The position numbers and the translations under genes were made by a program. This document shows, piece after piece, positions 41,982-51,064 of a stretch of DNA of 64,000 bases (within the stretch, counting starts at the first letter, position 1; each line of letters opens with the position of its first letter). This DNA comes from Actinomadura rifamycini DSM 43936 (GTDB lineage: Bacteria; Actinomycetota; Actinomycetes; Streptosporangiales; Streptosporangiaceae). The stretch is taken from assembly GCF_000425065.1 (NCBI RefSeq), contig NZ_AULB01000019.1, positions 1 to 64,000 on the forward strand. The letters run 5' to 3'. A model generated the notes under the pieces. It made no database searches. It was given only the letters and a program-made list of their open reading frames with translations, and was not told the DNA's origin.

Positions 41982-42300
41982 CGGGGACTCCTCGCCGGGA
42001 CGGCCGGGTCCGCCGAATCTAACGCACCCCGATACCGGTCGGCATACATGTCCCGGAGAACGAGTTTCGACATATCCCCCAGAATCGGACGAATAGCGGA
42101 GTAATGGCGCGCCGGCCTCCGGGGAGGTCCCGGGCGGGAAAAGGCGGACGCGCGGCCTCCGGGATTCACCGAGAGACACGCACGACGTAAATCGAAATCG
42201 TCCCGTGATCGCGCGCGGGAAAGTGCTACGGTCGTTCTCGACCGATCAGGAACCGGTCCCGAACGGGGGCCGGGATCGCGGGCGAAGGGGGCATCCGGAC
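41982..42300. other. Intergenic region upstream of chaplin-locus genes
   Basis: 319 bases, partly AT-rich (42020-42100 and 42180-42240), between divergent genes. It should hold the promoter for the 42301 gene. A TACGGT hexamer at 42227-42232 is a possible -10, with no good -35. I searched by eye for the BldN-type CGTAAC/CGTT pair expected for chaplin loci and did not find a convincing one. Confidence 0.4.
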
Positions 42301-43266
42301 GTGGACGCGGCATCGATCCGGCGCGAGGCCGACGGCCTCCGCGGGCGGCATGTCTGCGTCCTGCGCTCGGTCGCCCGGCTGCTCGCGGTCGCCGGATTCG
42401 CGTTCGCGGGCTGGCTCGCGCTGGCGGCGCTCAACGACGCCGCGATGGCCGACGACGGGACGCCGCGCAGCGGCGCCCCGCGCGACCTGGCCGGTCCGCT
42501 CGCCGTCCCGGACGGCCCCGGCCGGAGCACCGGCCCCGCCGCCGGACCGGCCGCGCGGCCCGAGCCCGGCCTGGCCACGCTGCGGCACTTCAAGGTGCAG
42601 CGCGACTGGTCGCCCCGGGAGACGGCCGAGGTCGTCGCCGACGACGTGCACGAGGTGGGCGAGCGTCCGGTGGGCTACCTGCGCGACCGCGGGAGCGACC
42701 TCGCCCGCGACAAGGACACCGCCGTCCGCGCCGTGCGCGACCTCGGGACCGCCGCCGGCGTCCCGGACGTGCGGCTCCGCGGCGACGCGAACACCGGACG
42801 GCCCGTCCTCACCGGGCTCGTGCGGGGAGTGGCCGACACCGTGCCGGCACCCGCCGGTGACGCGTCCGCCGCGCCCGGCGCCGCGCCCGGCGCCGCGGCC
42901 GAGGGCCCCGAGCCGGAGGCCGCCGGGCAGCCCGCGTTCGCGGGCGAACCCGTCCACGTGGGCGACGGCAAGATCGTTCCCGCGCCGTTCGCCGACGCCG
43001 TCAAGGCCGACGACCTGCCCGAGCCCGACGGCTGCACCGCATGCCGGGGCGGGCACGGCCCGGCCGACACGCCGCCCGTGCTGCCCGGCCAGGACGGCAA
43101 CCAGCGGGGCGGCTCCGCCCCCGGCGGGCACCCGTTCGCGCCGTTCGCCGACCTCGCCGCCGCGGTCGACCCGGCCGCGCCCCTCGGCATGGACCTGCGC
43201 GCCTTCCGCCGCACGTCCCTGACCGACATCGCCGCGCCGGGCGGCCCGGCGGTCGTCCCCGACTAG
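42301..43266 (+). CDS. Exported Ala/Pro/Gly-rich protein next to chaplin gene
   Basis: A 321-residue protein with one N-terminal hydrophobic helix (VARLLAVAGFAFAGWLALAALNDAAMA), then a mostly disordered mature part. A segment at about 95-165 (ATLRHFKVQRDWSPRETAEVVADDVHEVG, YLRDRGSDLARDKDTAVRAVRDL) looks helical. A DGCTACRGGHG CxxC cluster lies near residue 240. I do not recognise a family. The GTG at 42301 follows AAGGGGG by 9 nt. It is same-strand and upstream of the chaplin gene, with a stem-loop between, so a role on the aerial or cell surface is an inference from position only. Confidence 0.65.
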   Translation: MDAASIRREADGLRGRHVCVLRSVARLLAVAGFAFAGWLALAALNDAAMADDGTPRSGAPRDLAGPLAVPDGPGRSTGPAAGPAARPEPGLATLRHFKVQRDWSPRETAEVVADDVHEVGERPVGYLRDRGSDLARDKDTAVRAVRDLGTAAGVPDVRLRGDANTGRPVLTGLVRGVADTVPAPAGDASAAPGAAPGAAAEGPEPEAAGQPAFAGEPVHVGDGKIVPAPFADAVKADDLPEPDGCTACRGGHGPADTPPVLPGQDGNQRGGSAPGGHPFAPFADLAAAVDPAAPLGMDLRAFRRTSLTDIAAPGGPAVVPD

Positions 43267-43320
43267 CGGTTCCCCGCCCCGGCCGCCGCACCCCCGGGTG
43301 CGTCCCGCCGCAGGGCCTCC

Positions 43321-43338
43321 GCGGCCGTTCCCGGCCGC
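43321..43338 (+). terminator. Hairpin after 42301 gene
   Basis: A 7-bp all-GC stem (GCGGCCG / CGGCCGC, loop TTCC) lies 55 nt after the stop. A second 8-bp hairpin follows at 43375-43397 (CGCCCGGC / GCCGGGCG). Either may terminate, or the second may structure the chaplin mRNA leader. Confidence 0.45.
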
Positions 43339-43518
43339 CCGAGAGTTCACCTTCCTCACCGCGTTTCCGCATGGCGCCCGGCTCACCGGGCCGGGCGGGA
43401 TCCGCGATTCCGAAATGAGCATCGGCCTCGTCCGGCCGTTGCGCGCTGCGCACATCCGGAAGATGTCGTGCAGCCGATCCACCGATTCATCGATCGCAGA
43501 AAAGACAGGAGCAAACAA

Positions 43519-44808
43519 ATGCGCAACTGGGCCAAGAACACCAGCCGCGCCGCGCTCGTCGCCGCGGGCGCGGTCGCCGTCGGCGCGAGCTTCGGCGCCA
43601 CCGGGGCGGTCGCCCACGCCGACATGCGGACGGCCGGGAACTTCTCCATCCTCGGCGGCAACCAGGTCCACCTGCCGGTCTCCATCCCGGTCGACGTCAG
43701 CGGCAACTCCGTCGCGGTCCTCGGCGCGTCGGAGGCGTTCTCCGAGGGCGGCGCCGAGGTCGAGTTCGACGACAAGCGCCACGGCGGGCACGGCGCCGGC
43801 GACATGAAGACCTCCGGGAACTTCTCCATCGGCGGCGGGAACCAGGTGAACGCGCCGATCAGCATCCCGATCAACGTGTGCGGCAACTCCGTCGCCGCCA
43901 TCGGGATCTCCCAGGCGTACTGCAAGGGCGGCGCCGAGGTCGAGTTCGAGAACGGGAAGGGCCACGGCAAGGGCCACGGCAAGGGGCACGGGAAGGGCCA
44001 CGGCAAGGGCCACGGCAAGGGGCACGGCAAGGGGCACGGTGACGGCTACCGCGCCTCGTCCGCGGACCGCTGGGACGGCGGGTACCGGCACGGCGGCGGC
44101 AAGGACGCCGACATGAAGACCTCCGGGAACTTCTCCATCCTCGGCGGCAACCAGGTGAAGGCGCCGATCTCGGCGCCGATCAACGTCTGCGGCAACTCCG
44201 TCGCCGTCATCGGGATCTCCCAGGCGTACTGCAAGGGCGGCGCCGAGGTCGAGCGGTCGGGCGGCACGCCGGACATGAAGACCTCGGGCAACTTCTCCAT
44301 CCTGGGCGGCAACCAGGTGTACCTGCCGATCTCGGCGCCGATCAACGTGTGCGGCAACTCCGTCGCGGTGCTGGGGCTGTCGAAGGCGTCCTGCAAGGGC
44401 GGCGCGTCCGTCGGCGACGGCGGCGACCACGACCTGCCGCCGACCCTGCGCAAGGGCAGCACCGCGCGCGAGGGCGGCGCCGCCGGGGCCGCGCCGGGGC
44501 CGGACCAGCTCACCGGCCAGCTCACCTCCACGCTGGAGTCGGTCGCCAAGGGCACCGTGACCCGGGCCGGGAAGCCGGTCAAGCCGGTCGCGCAGCCGGT
44601 CGCGCAGCCGGTGCGGCCGGTCGCGAACCAGCGCGCCGCCAAGCCGGCCAAGCGGAGCCGCGTGGGCGACACCGTGCGGAACCTCGTCGGCACCCTGAAG
44701 CGGACGGCGCCGGTGTCCGAGGTCACCGACCTGACCGTGAACGAGGCCGGCCCGCGCCTGCCGCTGAACGAGCTGCCCGTCGAGGTCAACACGCCGGCGA
44801 AGAACTGA
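43519..44808 (+). CDS. Multi-domain chaplin (DUF320) protein
   Basis: A 429-residue secreted protein. A signal peptide (AALVAAGAVAVGASFGATGAVAHA, about residues 11-34) is followed by four chaplin domains at about 36-78, 95-138, 198-241 and 252-294. Domains 2-4 keep the chaplin cysteine pair (INVCGNSVAVIGISQAYCKGG). Domain 1 has Ser in place of both (VDVSGNSVAV ... EAFSEGG). Seven KGHG repeats (147-174) lie between domains 2 and 3, and the last ~130 residues are a basic Pro/Val/Lys-rich tail. Chaplins assemble into amyloid rodlets that make aerial hyphae hydrophobic. The C-terminus has no LPXTG-like signal and no TM, unlike long Streptomyces chaplins. ATG after AGGAG (7 nt). A sortase gene is next. 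Confidence 0.9.
   Translation: MRNWAKNTSRAALVAAGAVAVGASFGATGAVAHADMRTAGNFSILGGNQVHLPVSIPVDVSGNSVAVLGASEAFSEGGAEVEFDDKRHGGHGAGDMKTSGNFSIGGGNQVNAPISIPINVCGNSVAAIGISQAYCKGGAEVEFENGKGHGKGHGKGHGKGHGKGHGKGHGKGHGDGYRASSADRWDGGYRHGGGKDADMKTSGNFSILGGNQVKAPISAPINVCGNSVAVIGISQAYCKGGAEVERSGGTPDMKTSGNFSILGGNQVYLPISAPINVCGNSVAVLGLSKASCKGGASVGDGGDHDLPPTLRKGSTAREGGAAGAAPGPDQLTGQLTSTLESVAKGTVTRAGKPVKPVAQPVAQPVRPVANQRAAKPAKRSRVGDTVRNLVGTLKRTAPVSEVTDLTVNEAGPRLPLNELPVEVNTPAKN
43957..44040 (+). repeat. Seven 12-bp tandem repeats encoding KGHG
   Basis: In-frame 12-bp units (AAGGGCCACGGC and close variants) repeated seven times inside the chaplin gene. They give a Lys/Gly/His-rich flexible linker. Synonymous differences between copies show it is not just a very recent expansion. 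Copy number is probably variable between strains. Confidence 0.9.
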
Positions 44809-44811
44809 GCG

Positions 44812-44831
44812 GGACCCGTGTGACCGGGTCC
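44812..44831 (+). terminator. Hairpin directly after chaplin stop
   Basis: A 7-bp perfect stem GGACCCG / CGGGTCC with a 6-nt loop, starting 3 nt after the stop codon of the chaplin gene. Confidence 0.5.
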
Positions 44832-44919
44832 GGAACGGACGGGACGGCGCGGTGCGGCTCCGCGCCCGACGGTCCCGGAACGACCCGGAGCTGAACGATC
44901 GCGACGATCGATCGATCGG

Positions 44920-44953
44920 ACGGAGGGGACGGCAGACGTGCCGTCCCCTCCGT
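44920..44953 (+). terminator. Strong 14-bp hairpin between chaplin and sortase genes
   Basis: A perfect 14-bp stem (44920-44933 with 44940-44953) and a 6-nt loop AGACGT, preceded by several GATC repeats. It probably terminates the chaplin transcript. Partial read-through could still set a chaplin/sortase ratio. Confidence 0.7.
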
Positions 44954-45011
44954 GCCGTCACCGGACGCGGCGGCCGCGCCGCCGTCCGTCCAGCGAGAGG
45001 AACGAGACGAC

Positions 45012-45680
45012 ATGTCCGTGCGCAAGCTGATCCCCGCGGCCGTCCCGGTGGCGGCCGCCCTCGCCGTGTCCGCCGCCGGTGCCCCGGCCGCGCGGGCGTC
45101 CGCGGGCCCCGCCGGCGCCGGCCCGGCCGCGGCCGTCTCGTCGGTGACGTCCGTGCTCGAACTCGACCCCGGCCGCGCCGCGCCCGCCCGTCCGGGGGCC
45201 CCCGGCGCGGCGGGCGCGGCGGCGGAGCCCGGGACGGCGCCGGACGGACGCGCCCGCCCCGGCGAGCAGATCGGGAGCATCGCCATCGACCGCATCTCGG
45301 TTAAGGCGAAAGTCCTTGAGGGCGTGTCGGAGCGCGTCCTGCAGTACGGCGTGGGGCACTACCCGGGGACGGCGCGTCCGGGCGAGCAGGGCAACACCGT
45401 CCTGCTCGGGCACCGGACGACCCACCTGCACCCGTTCCTCGACCTCGACAAGCTGAAGACCGGCGACGCGATCAAGCTGCGCGCGGGCGGCCGGACGTAC
45501 ACCTACCGGGTGCGGGACAAGCGCATCACGATGCCCGACGACCGCGACGCGCTCGAGCCCGTCCCGTACCGGCCGTGGAGCCCGCCGGACGGCGCGTACG
45601 TCACGCTGATCACCTGCCACCCGAAGGGGACGGACGAGCGCCGCCTCATCGTCGTCGGACGGCTCGCGCCCCGGGGCTGA
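45012..45680 (+). CDS. Class E sortase
   Basis: A 222-residue transpeptidase with an N-terminal signal/anchor (IPAAVPVAAALAVSAAGAPAA) and a sortase barrel from about residue 85. Catalytic residues are visible: His134 in LLGHRTTHLHPF, Cys202 in TLITCHPKG and an Arg at 210-211 in ERRLIVVG. The TLxTC box and short length fit the class E type of high-GC actinomycetes, which anchors LAXTG proteins and, in Streptomyces, chaplins. No cell-wall sorting signal is seen in either neighbouring secreted protein, so its substrates must lie elsewhere or be non-canonical. The start ATG lies downstream of GAGAGGAACGAG. Confidence 0.88.
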   Translation: MSVRKLIPAAVPVAAALAVSAAGAPAARASAGPAGAGPAAAVSSVTSVLELDPGRAAPARPGAPGAAGAAAEPGTAPDGRARPGEQIGSIAIDRISVKAKVLEGVSERVLQYGVGHYPGTARPGEQGNTVLLGHRTTHLHPFLDLDKLKTGDAIKLRAGGRTYTYRVRDKRITMPDDRDALEPVPYRPWSPPDGAYVTLITCHPKGTDERRLIVVGRLAPRG

Positions 45681-45730
45681 CGGGCGCGGCGCCGCCCGGC
45701 GGCGTCCGTCCGTCCGTCCGGCGGGCGGGC

Positions 45731-46804
45731 TCAGCGGGCGCCGTAGAGCGCGATCAGCCCGTCGTAGTCGCCCTTGCCGAGCGTGGACGGCCCGTTGTCG
45801 CACGGGCCGAGGCGCGGCGCCATCGTGAGGTTCGAGCCGCCGGCGCCCGAGACGTGCGAGAGGCCGAGCACGTGCCCGGTCTCGTGCGTCGCGACCGCCG
45901 TCGTGGAGAACGCGCCCTGCGGGCAGGAGCCCGCGCCCGTCCACCAGCGGCGGCCCTGCGTCTGGAGGGCCATGTCCGTCTCGACGGTGGTCGGCCCGGA
46001 GGACCAGGAGCACGTCGCGGCGAGCACGTTGCCCTCGGCGGCGGCCATGGCGAGCCAGCCGAACGTGTTGACGCCGTCGCGCCGCCCGCAGGCCGCCGCG
46101 CTCGTCAGGTTCGGCGGCTGCGCGGACGCCCCGAGGTACCGCGCGGACACGTTCGGCAGCGGGTTGAACTGCCCGTCGCTGCGGCAGTCGGTGTGCGCGT
46201 TGACGGCGTTGGAGACGCCCCTCGCGACGGTGGTGCTCGCCCGTCCGGTGCCGCCCGCGTGGTACCGCCACTGGACGGTCGTGCCCTTCGGCCACTTGCT
46301 CGGCTGCGTGCGGTACCGGCCGTCCGTGCAGGCGTCCTGCGGGGCGCGGGCGCCGCGGGGGCGGCCCTGCGGGGCCCGCATGCCGCCGGTGCGGATGACG
46401 ATCCGGTTCGTCCGGTCGTCGAACTGGATCCGCAGTTCGGCGGCGCCGTCGGTGCGCAGCCAGTGCGCGGCGACCGAGGTGCCGTCCCGGGGGACGGTCG
46501 CGCTGAGCCCGCCGGCGCCGGTCACCACGCGCCCGCGCAGGTCGCACTCGGCGATGTCGATGGTGGTCGGCAGCATCCGGGCGGCGAGCGGGCCCTTCCC
46601 GGCGCACCACGGCGGCGCGGCGTCGGCGGTCGCGGACGCCGTGCCCGGCAGGCCCGCGGCGGCGACGGCGGCGGCCGACAGCGCCGCCGCGACCAGTGCG
46701 GCGCGCGGGCGGCGGGCCGCGGGGCCGGTGCCGGTGCGCTCCGCGCTCCGGCCGATCGTCGGCATCGCCCGTCGCCGCCGGGGTGCGGGTGGGAAGTCGT
46801 CCAT
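45731..46804 (-). CDS. Secreted matrixin-type metalloprotease
   Basis: A 357-residue zinc protease. The signal peptide is long and Arg-rich (RRPRAALVAAALSAAAVAAAGLPGTASA). The catalytic domain near the C-terminus has ATHETGHVLGLSHV, the HExxHxxGxxH zinc motif of the metzincin/matrixin group, and a downstream TMAP that may be the Met-turn. Several cysteines in the mature part (ECDL, DACTDG, AACGRR, ATCSWS, GSCPQG, GPCDN) suggest disulfides. The ATG at 46804 is 7 nt after GGAGA. Convergent with the sortase gene. Targets unknown. A perfect palindrome lies upstream (46868-46879). Confidence 0.85.
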   Translation of the reverse strand: MDDFPPAPRRRRAMPTIGRSAERTGTGPAARRPRAALVAAALSAAAVAAAGLPGTASATADAAPPWCAGKGPLAARMLPTTIDIAECDLRGRVVTGAGGLSATVPRDGTSVAAHWLRTDGAAELRIQFDDRTNRIVIRTGGMRAPQGRPRGARAPQDACTDGRYRTQPSKWPKGTTVQWRYHAGGTGRASTTVARGVSNAVNAHTDCRSDGQFNPLPNVSARYLGASAQPPNLTSAAACGRRDGVNTFGWLAMAAAEGNVLAATCSWSSGPTTVETDMALQTQGRRWWTGAGSCPQGAFSTTAVATHETGHVLGLSHVSGAGGSNLTMAPRLGPCDNGPSTLGKGDYDGLIALYGAR

Positions 46805-46867
46805 AGCTGATCTCCGATGTGTCGCAGGCGTCCTCGCGCCCCGATCACCGGGCGCTTCCGTCGACAA

Positions 46868-46879
46868 TGTTGCGCAACA
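46868..46879. promoter_or_regulatory. Palindrome TGTTGCGCAACA upstream of protease gene
   Basis: A perfect 12-bp palindrome 64 nt upstream of the metalloprotease start, followed by an AT-rich stretch. A plausible operator. No adjacent regulator identifies what binds it. Confidence 0.4.
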
Positions 46880-47064
46880 CGGGAAAAAGGAAACTGCGGA
46901 TTCATAAAATGATCTCCATGCCGGGATTTTTCGCCATCAGTTAATGGCTGTTCGTCGCTTTTGTGTGATTCATTCTCGGTGACGCTGCGTAGATCGCCGG
47001 GCGTCCGCGCCGTGGGGCCGCAGGTAAGAATCTGGTAGATAGTCACCGAGAGTTACGTCAACGG

Positions 47065-47089
47065 GTTTACCGGCGTCCCATGCGGTTAC
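47065..47089 (+). promoter_or_regulatory. SigB/SigF-like stress promoter GTTT-N15-GGTTAC
   Basis: GTTT (47065-47068), 15 nt and GGTTAC (47084-47089) approximate the actinobacterial SigB/SigF consensus (GTTT, about 14-17 nt, GGGTAY). It lies about 180 nt upstream of the PRC-barrel/DUF2382 gene. YsnF-like DUF2382 proteins are general-stress proteins elsewhere, which fits. Confidence 0.4.
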
Positions 47090-47267
47090 CCCCGAGGTGA
47101 AATCCGGCAACTCGGGATCAATCACAACGAAGGGCACCGGAGTCCGGCGCCGGCGCCCGACTTCGGAATCGCCGCGGCCGAGGGACGCAAGCCGGGCGCG
47201 CCGCCGCACCGGCAGGGGCCGTCCGCCCCGCCGGCCGGACGCGGTCGCGGAAGCGGAGGTGTTCAAC

Positions 47268-48281
47268 GTGCAGACGCAGACACAGGTGCGGGAGCTCATG
47301 GGAATGAGCGTCTCCGACACCAACGGGACCAAGGTCGGCACGATCAAGCAGGTCTACCTCAACGACGACTCCGGCGCCCCGGAGTGGATCACCGTCCACA
47401 CCGGCTGGTTCGGGATGCGGGAGAGCTTCGTCCCGCTGACGGGCTCCCACAAGGAAGCCGACATGCTCCAGGTCCCCTACGACAAGGAGACCATCAAGGG
47501 CGCCCCCAACGTCGACGCCGACGAGCACCTGTCGCACGCGCAGATCGTCGACCTGTACCGGCACTACGGCGTCCGGCCCCCGGCCGGCGGCCGCACCGGC
47601 GAGCAGGCCCCGGCGGGCGGCACCGGCCGCACCGACACCCCCGCCGAGGGCCGGACGGCCGAGGGGCGCGCCGCCCCGGCCGGACCGTCCGGGACGACCG
47701 GCGCCGCGGGCGCCGCCGGGACCGCGGGGGCCGCGGGCATGGCCGTCCGCCCCGACCGGGCGAAGCGCGGCGAGCAGGCCGGCCGGACCGCGCCCGACGC
47801 GGCCGCCGGACGCACGATGCCCGAGCAGCGCACCCGCACGGAGGCCGAGCCGGGCGCCGAGGGCGGGCTCACGGAGATCGTCCGGTGCGAGGAGCAGATC
47901 CACGTCGGCACCGAGCGGCACGAGGCCGGACGGGTCCGGGTCCGCAAGTGGATCGAGACCGAGACGGTCGAGCGCACGGTGCCGTGCACGCACGACGAGA
48001 TCAAGATCGACCGCGAGCCGATCACCGGCGCGCAGCCGGGCACCCGCGTGACGATCACCGAGGACGACAAGGAGATCGTCCTCTACGAGGAGCGGCCCGT
48101 CGTGACGAAGGAGGCCGTGCCGGTCGAGCGGGTGCGGGTGCGCACCGAGCAGGTGCAGGACGAGCAGACCGTCCGCAGCGAGCTGCGCAAGGAGCGCGTC
48201 GAGGTGACCCGCGAGGGCGAGGCCGGCCGGTCCCGCGACACCGCGGGCGGGCGGCGCACCGGCGGCGGCCGGAAGAGCTGA
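47268..48281 (+). CDS. PRC-barrel/DUF2382 (YsnF-like) stress protein
   Basis: A 337-residue protein. Residues about 5-95 are a PRC-barrel (VSDTNGTKVGTIKQVYLNDDSGAPEWITVHTGWFG). A Gly/Ala/Thr-rich linker runs from about 105 to 195. The C-terminal part is DUF2382 (LTEIVRCEEQIHVGTERHEAGRVRVRKW, IKIDREPITGAQPG, LYEERPVVTKEAVPVERVRV), strongly charged with long beta strands. No catalytic residues are known. The family is linked to general stress response. GTG at 47268, 8 nt after GGAGG. The linker is unusually long. Likely regulated by the stress-type promoter upstream. Confidence 0.88.
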   Translation: MQTQTQVRELMGMSVSDTNGTKVGTIKQVYLNDDSGAPEWITVHTGWFGMRESFVPLTGSHKEADMLQVPYDKETIKGAPNVDADEHLSHAQIVDLYRHYGVRPPAGGRTGEQAPAGGTGRTDTPAEGRTAEGRAAPAGPSGTTGAAGAAGTAGAAGMAVRPDRAKRGEQAGRTAPDAAAGRTMPEQRTRTEAEPGAEGGLTEIVRCEEQIHVGTERHEAGRVRVRKWIETETVERTVPCTHDEIKIDREPITGAQPGTRVTITEDDKEIVLYEERPVVTKEAVPVERVRVRTEQVQDEQTVRSELRKERVEVTREGEAGRSRDTAGGRRTGGGRKS

Positions 48282-48288
48282 CCGGGCC

Positions 48289-48325
48289 CGGGACGGCGGC
48301 GGCCGACTCCGGCCACGCCGTCCCG
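48289..48325 (+). terminator. Two-tier hairpin after PRC-barrel gene
   Basis: An outer 10-bp stem (CGGGACGGCG / CGCCGTCCCG) enclosing a GGCC-GACTCC-GGCC inner stem, starting 8 nt after the stop. Confidence 0.6.
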
Positions 48326-48498
48326 CGCTCCGCACGCGCCTCCCTCCTTGACAGGTGATCTCCGTCGGGGGACCTTCGCGGTGACGCAGAGCCGGTGAGG
48401 GGTGCACGGCCGTCCGGGCGAGCCGTGCCCCCCGGACGCCGGCCGCGCGGTCCGCCCGGGCCGCGCGGCGTCGCGGAAGCGACCCACGGAGGGACGAC

Positions 48499-50418
<1,920 letters not shown>

Positions 50419-50427
50419 CCCGCGCCC

Positions 50428-50458
50428 GGGGCCGGTCGTCCACCGGACGGCCGGCCCC
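50428..50458 (+). terminator. 14-bp hairpin terminator after GH3 gene
   Basis: A 14-bp stem with one wobble pair (outer GGGGCCGG / CCGGCCCC) and a 3-nt loop ACC, starting 10 nt after the stop. Confidence 0.75.
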
Positions 50459-50491
50459 GAGGCCGTGCGGGCGGGGGCGGGGGAAAATGGG

Positions 50492-50529
50492 GTGACCGGT
50501 GGGACGGGGGCTTGGCTACAGTCGTCACC
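50492..50529 (+). promoter_or_regulatory. Leaderless promoter of S4-domain gene
   Basis: GTGACC (50492-50497), 19 nt, then TACAGT (50517-50522), followed by exactly 7 nt before the ATG at 50530. No Shine-Dalgarno sequence precedes that ATG. A TANNNT hexamer 7 nt upstream of the start codon is the mark of leaderless transcripts in actinobacteria, with transcription starting at the A of ATG. Confidence 0.65.
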
Positions 50530-50955
50530 ATGGCAGAAGACGGGTCGGTGCGGATCGACCTCTGGCTGTGGTCGGTGCGGCTGATCAAGACGCGGTCGCA
50601 GGCGACGGCGGCCTGCAAAGCGGGGCACGTCCGGGTCAACGACGAGCGCGCGAAGGCCGCCACGGCGGTGCGGGCGGGGGACGAGATCCGGCTGCGGCAC
50701 GAGGGGCGCGAGCGCATCGTGGTGGTGCGGAAGGTGATCCGCAAGCGGGTCGGCGCGCCCGTCGCGGCCGAGTGCCTGACCGACAAGAGCCCGCCCCCGC
50801 CGCCGCGCGAGGCGCTCATGCCGATCGCCCGGCGGGAGCGCGGCGCGGGACGTCCCACCAAGCGCGACCGCCGCGAGCTCGACCGGCTGCGGGCCCTCAA
50901 CGGGGACGCGCTGGCGGCCAGCGCCCGGGAGGCGCGGCGCACGCGTCCCCAGTGA
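50530..50955 (+). CDS. S4-domain RNA-binding protein (Hsp15-like)
   Basis: A 141-residue protein with an S4 RNA-binding domain over residues about 7-70 (VRIDLWLWSVRLIKTRSQATAACKAGHVRVNDERAKAATAVRAGDEI) and a basic C-terminal extension (RKRVGAPVAAECLTDKSPPPP, GAGRPTKRDRRELDRLRA). It matches the Hsp15 family. In Escherichia coli, Hsp15 binds stalled 50S subunits carrying nascent chains. The start at ATG 50530 is supported by the leaderless promoter. An alternative TTG at 50512 would fall before the -10 hexamer. Monocistronic. Confidence 0.88.
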   Translation: MAEDGSVRIDLWLWSVRLIKTRSQATAACKAGHVRVNDERAKAATAVRAGDEIRLRHEGRERIVVVRKVIRKRVGAPVAAECLTDKSPPPPPREALMPIARRERGAGRPTKRDRRELDRLRALNGDALAASAREARRTRPQ

Positions 50956-51025
50956 CGGCGCGGGCCCGCTCCCGGCGCGTCCGTGACGGGGCAGGCGGGT
51001 GACGGGCCGCCGGTGAGCCCGGCGA

Positions 51026-51055
51026 CGCGGGTTTCCGGACGTCCGGAAACCCGCG
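51026..51055. terminator. 30-bp perfect palindrome, bidirectional terminator
   Basis: A perfect palindrome of 15-bp arms (51026-51040 / 51041-51055, core TTTCCGGACGTCCGGAAA) in the 109-bp gap between convergent genes ending at 50955 and 51065. It would form a very stable cruciform or hairpin in either transcript. The AAA/TTT next to the GC core makes it the most classical terminator in the window. Confidence 0.8.
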
Positions 51056-51064
51056 GGATCGGCG

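Larger units (their letters stand above)
46805..47267. other. Regulatory gap between protease and PRC-barrel genes
   Basis: 463 bases, AT-rich at 46860-46970. It contains the palindrome TGTTGCGCAACA (46868-46879), a long-range inverted repeat TCTCGGTGAC (46974-46983) / GTCACCGAGA (47042-47051), and a SigB/SigF-like promoter at 47065-47089. The frame open across 47097-47267 is leader, not coding, because the first good ribosome-binding site is at 47255. Confidence 0.55.

Noticed and set aside
43250..43518. BldN-type promoter for the chaplin gene
   Set aside because: Expected from Streptomyces biology, but no CGTAAC-like -35 with a suitable CGTT -10 could be found by eye.
43957..44040. CRISPR-like tandem repeats
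   Set aside because: In-frame 12-bp coding repeats (KGHG) with no spacers. No cas gene in the window.
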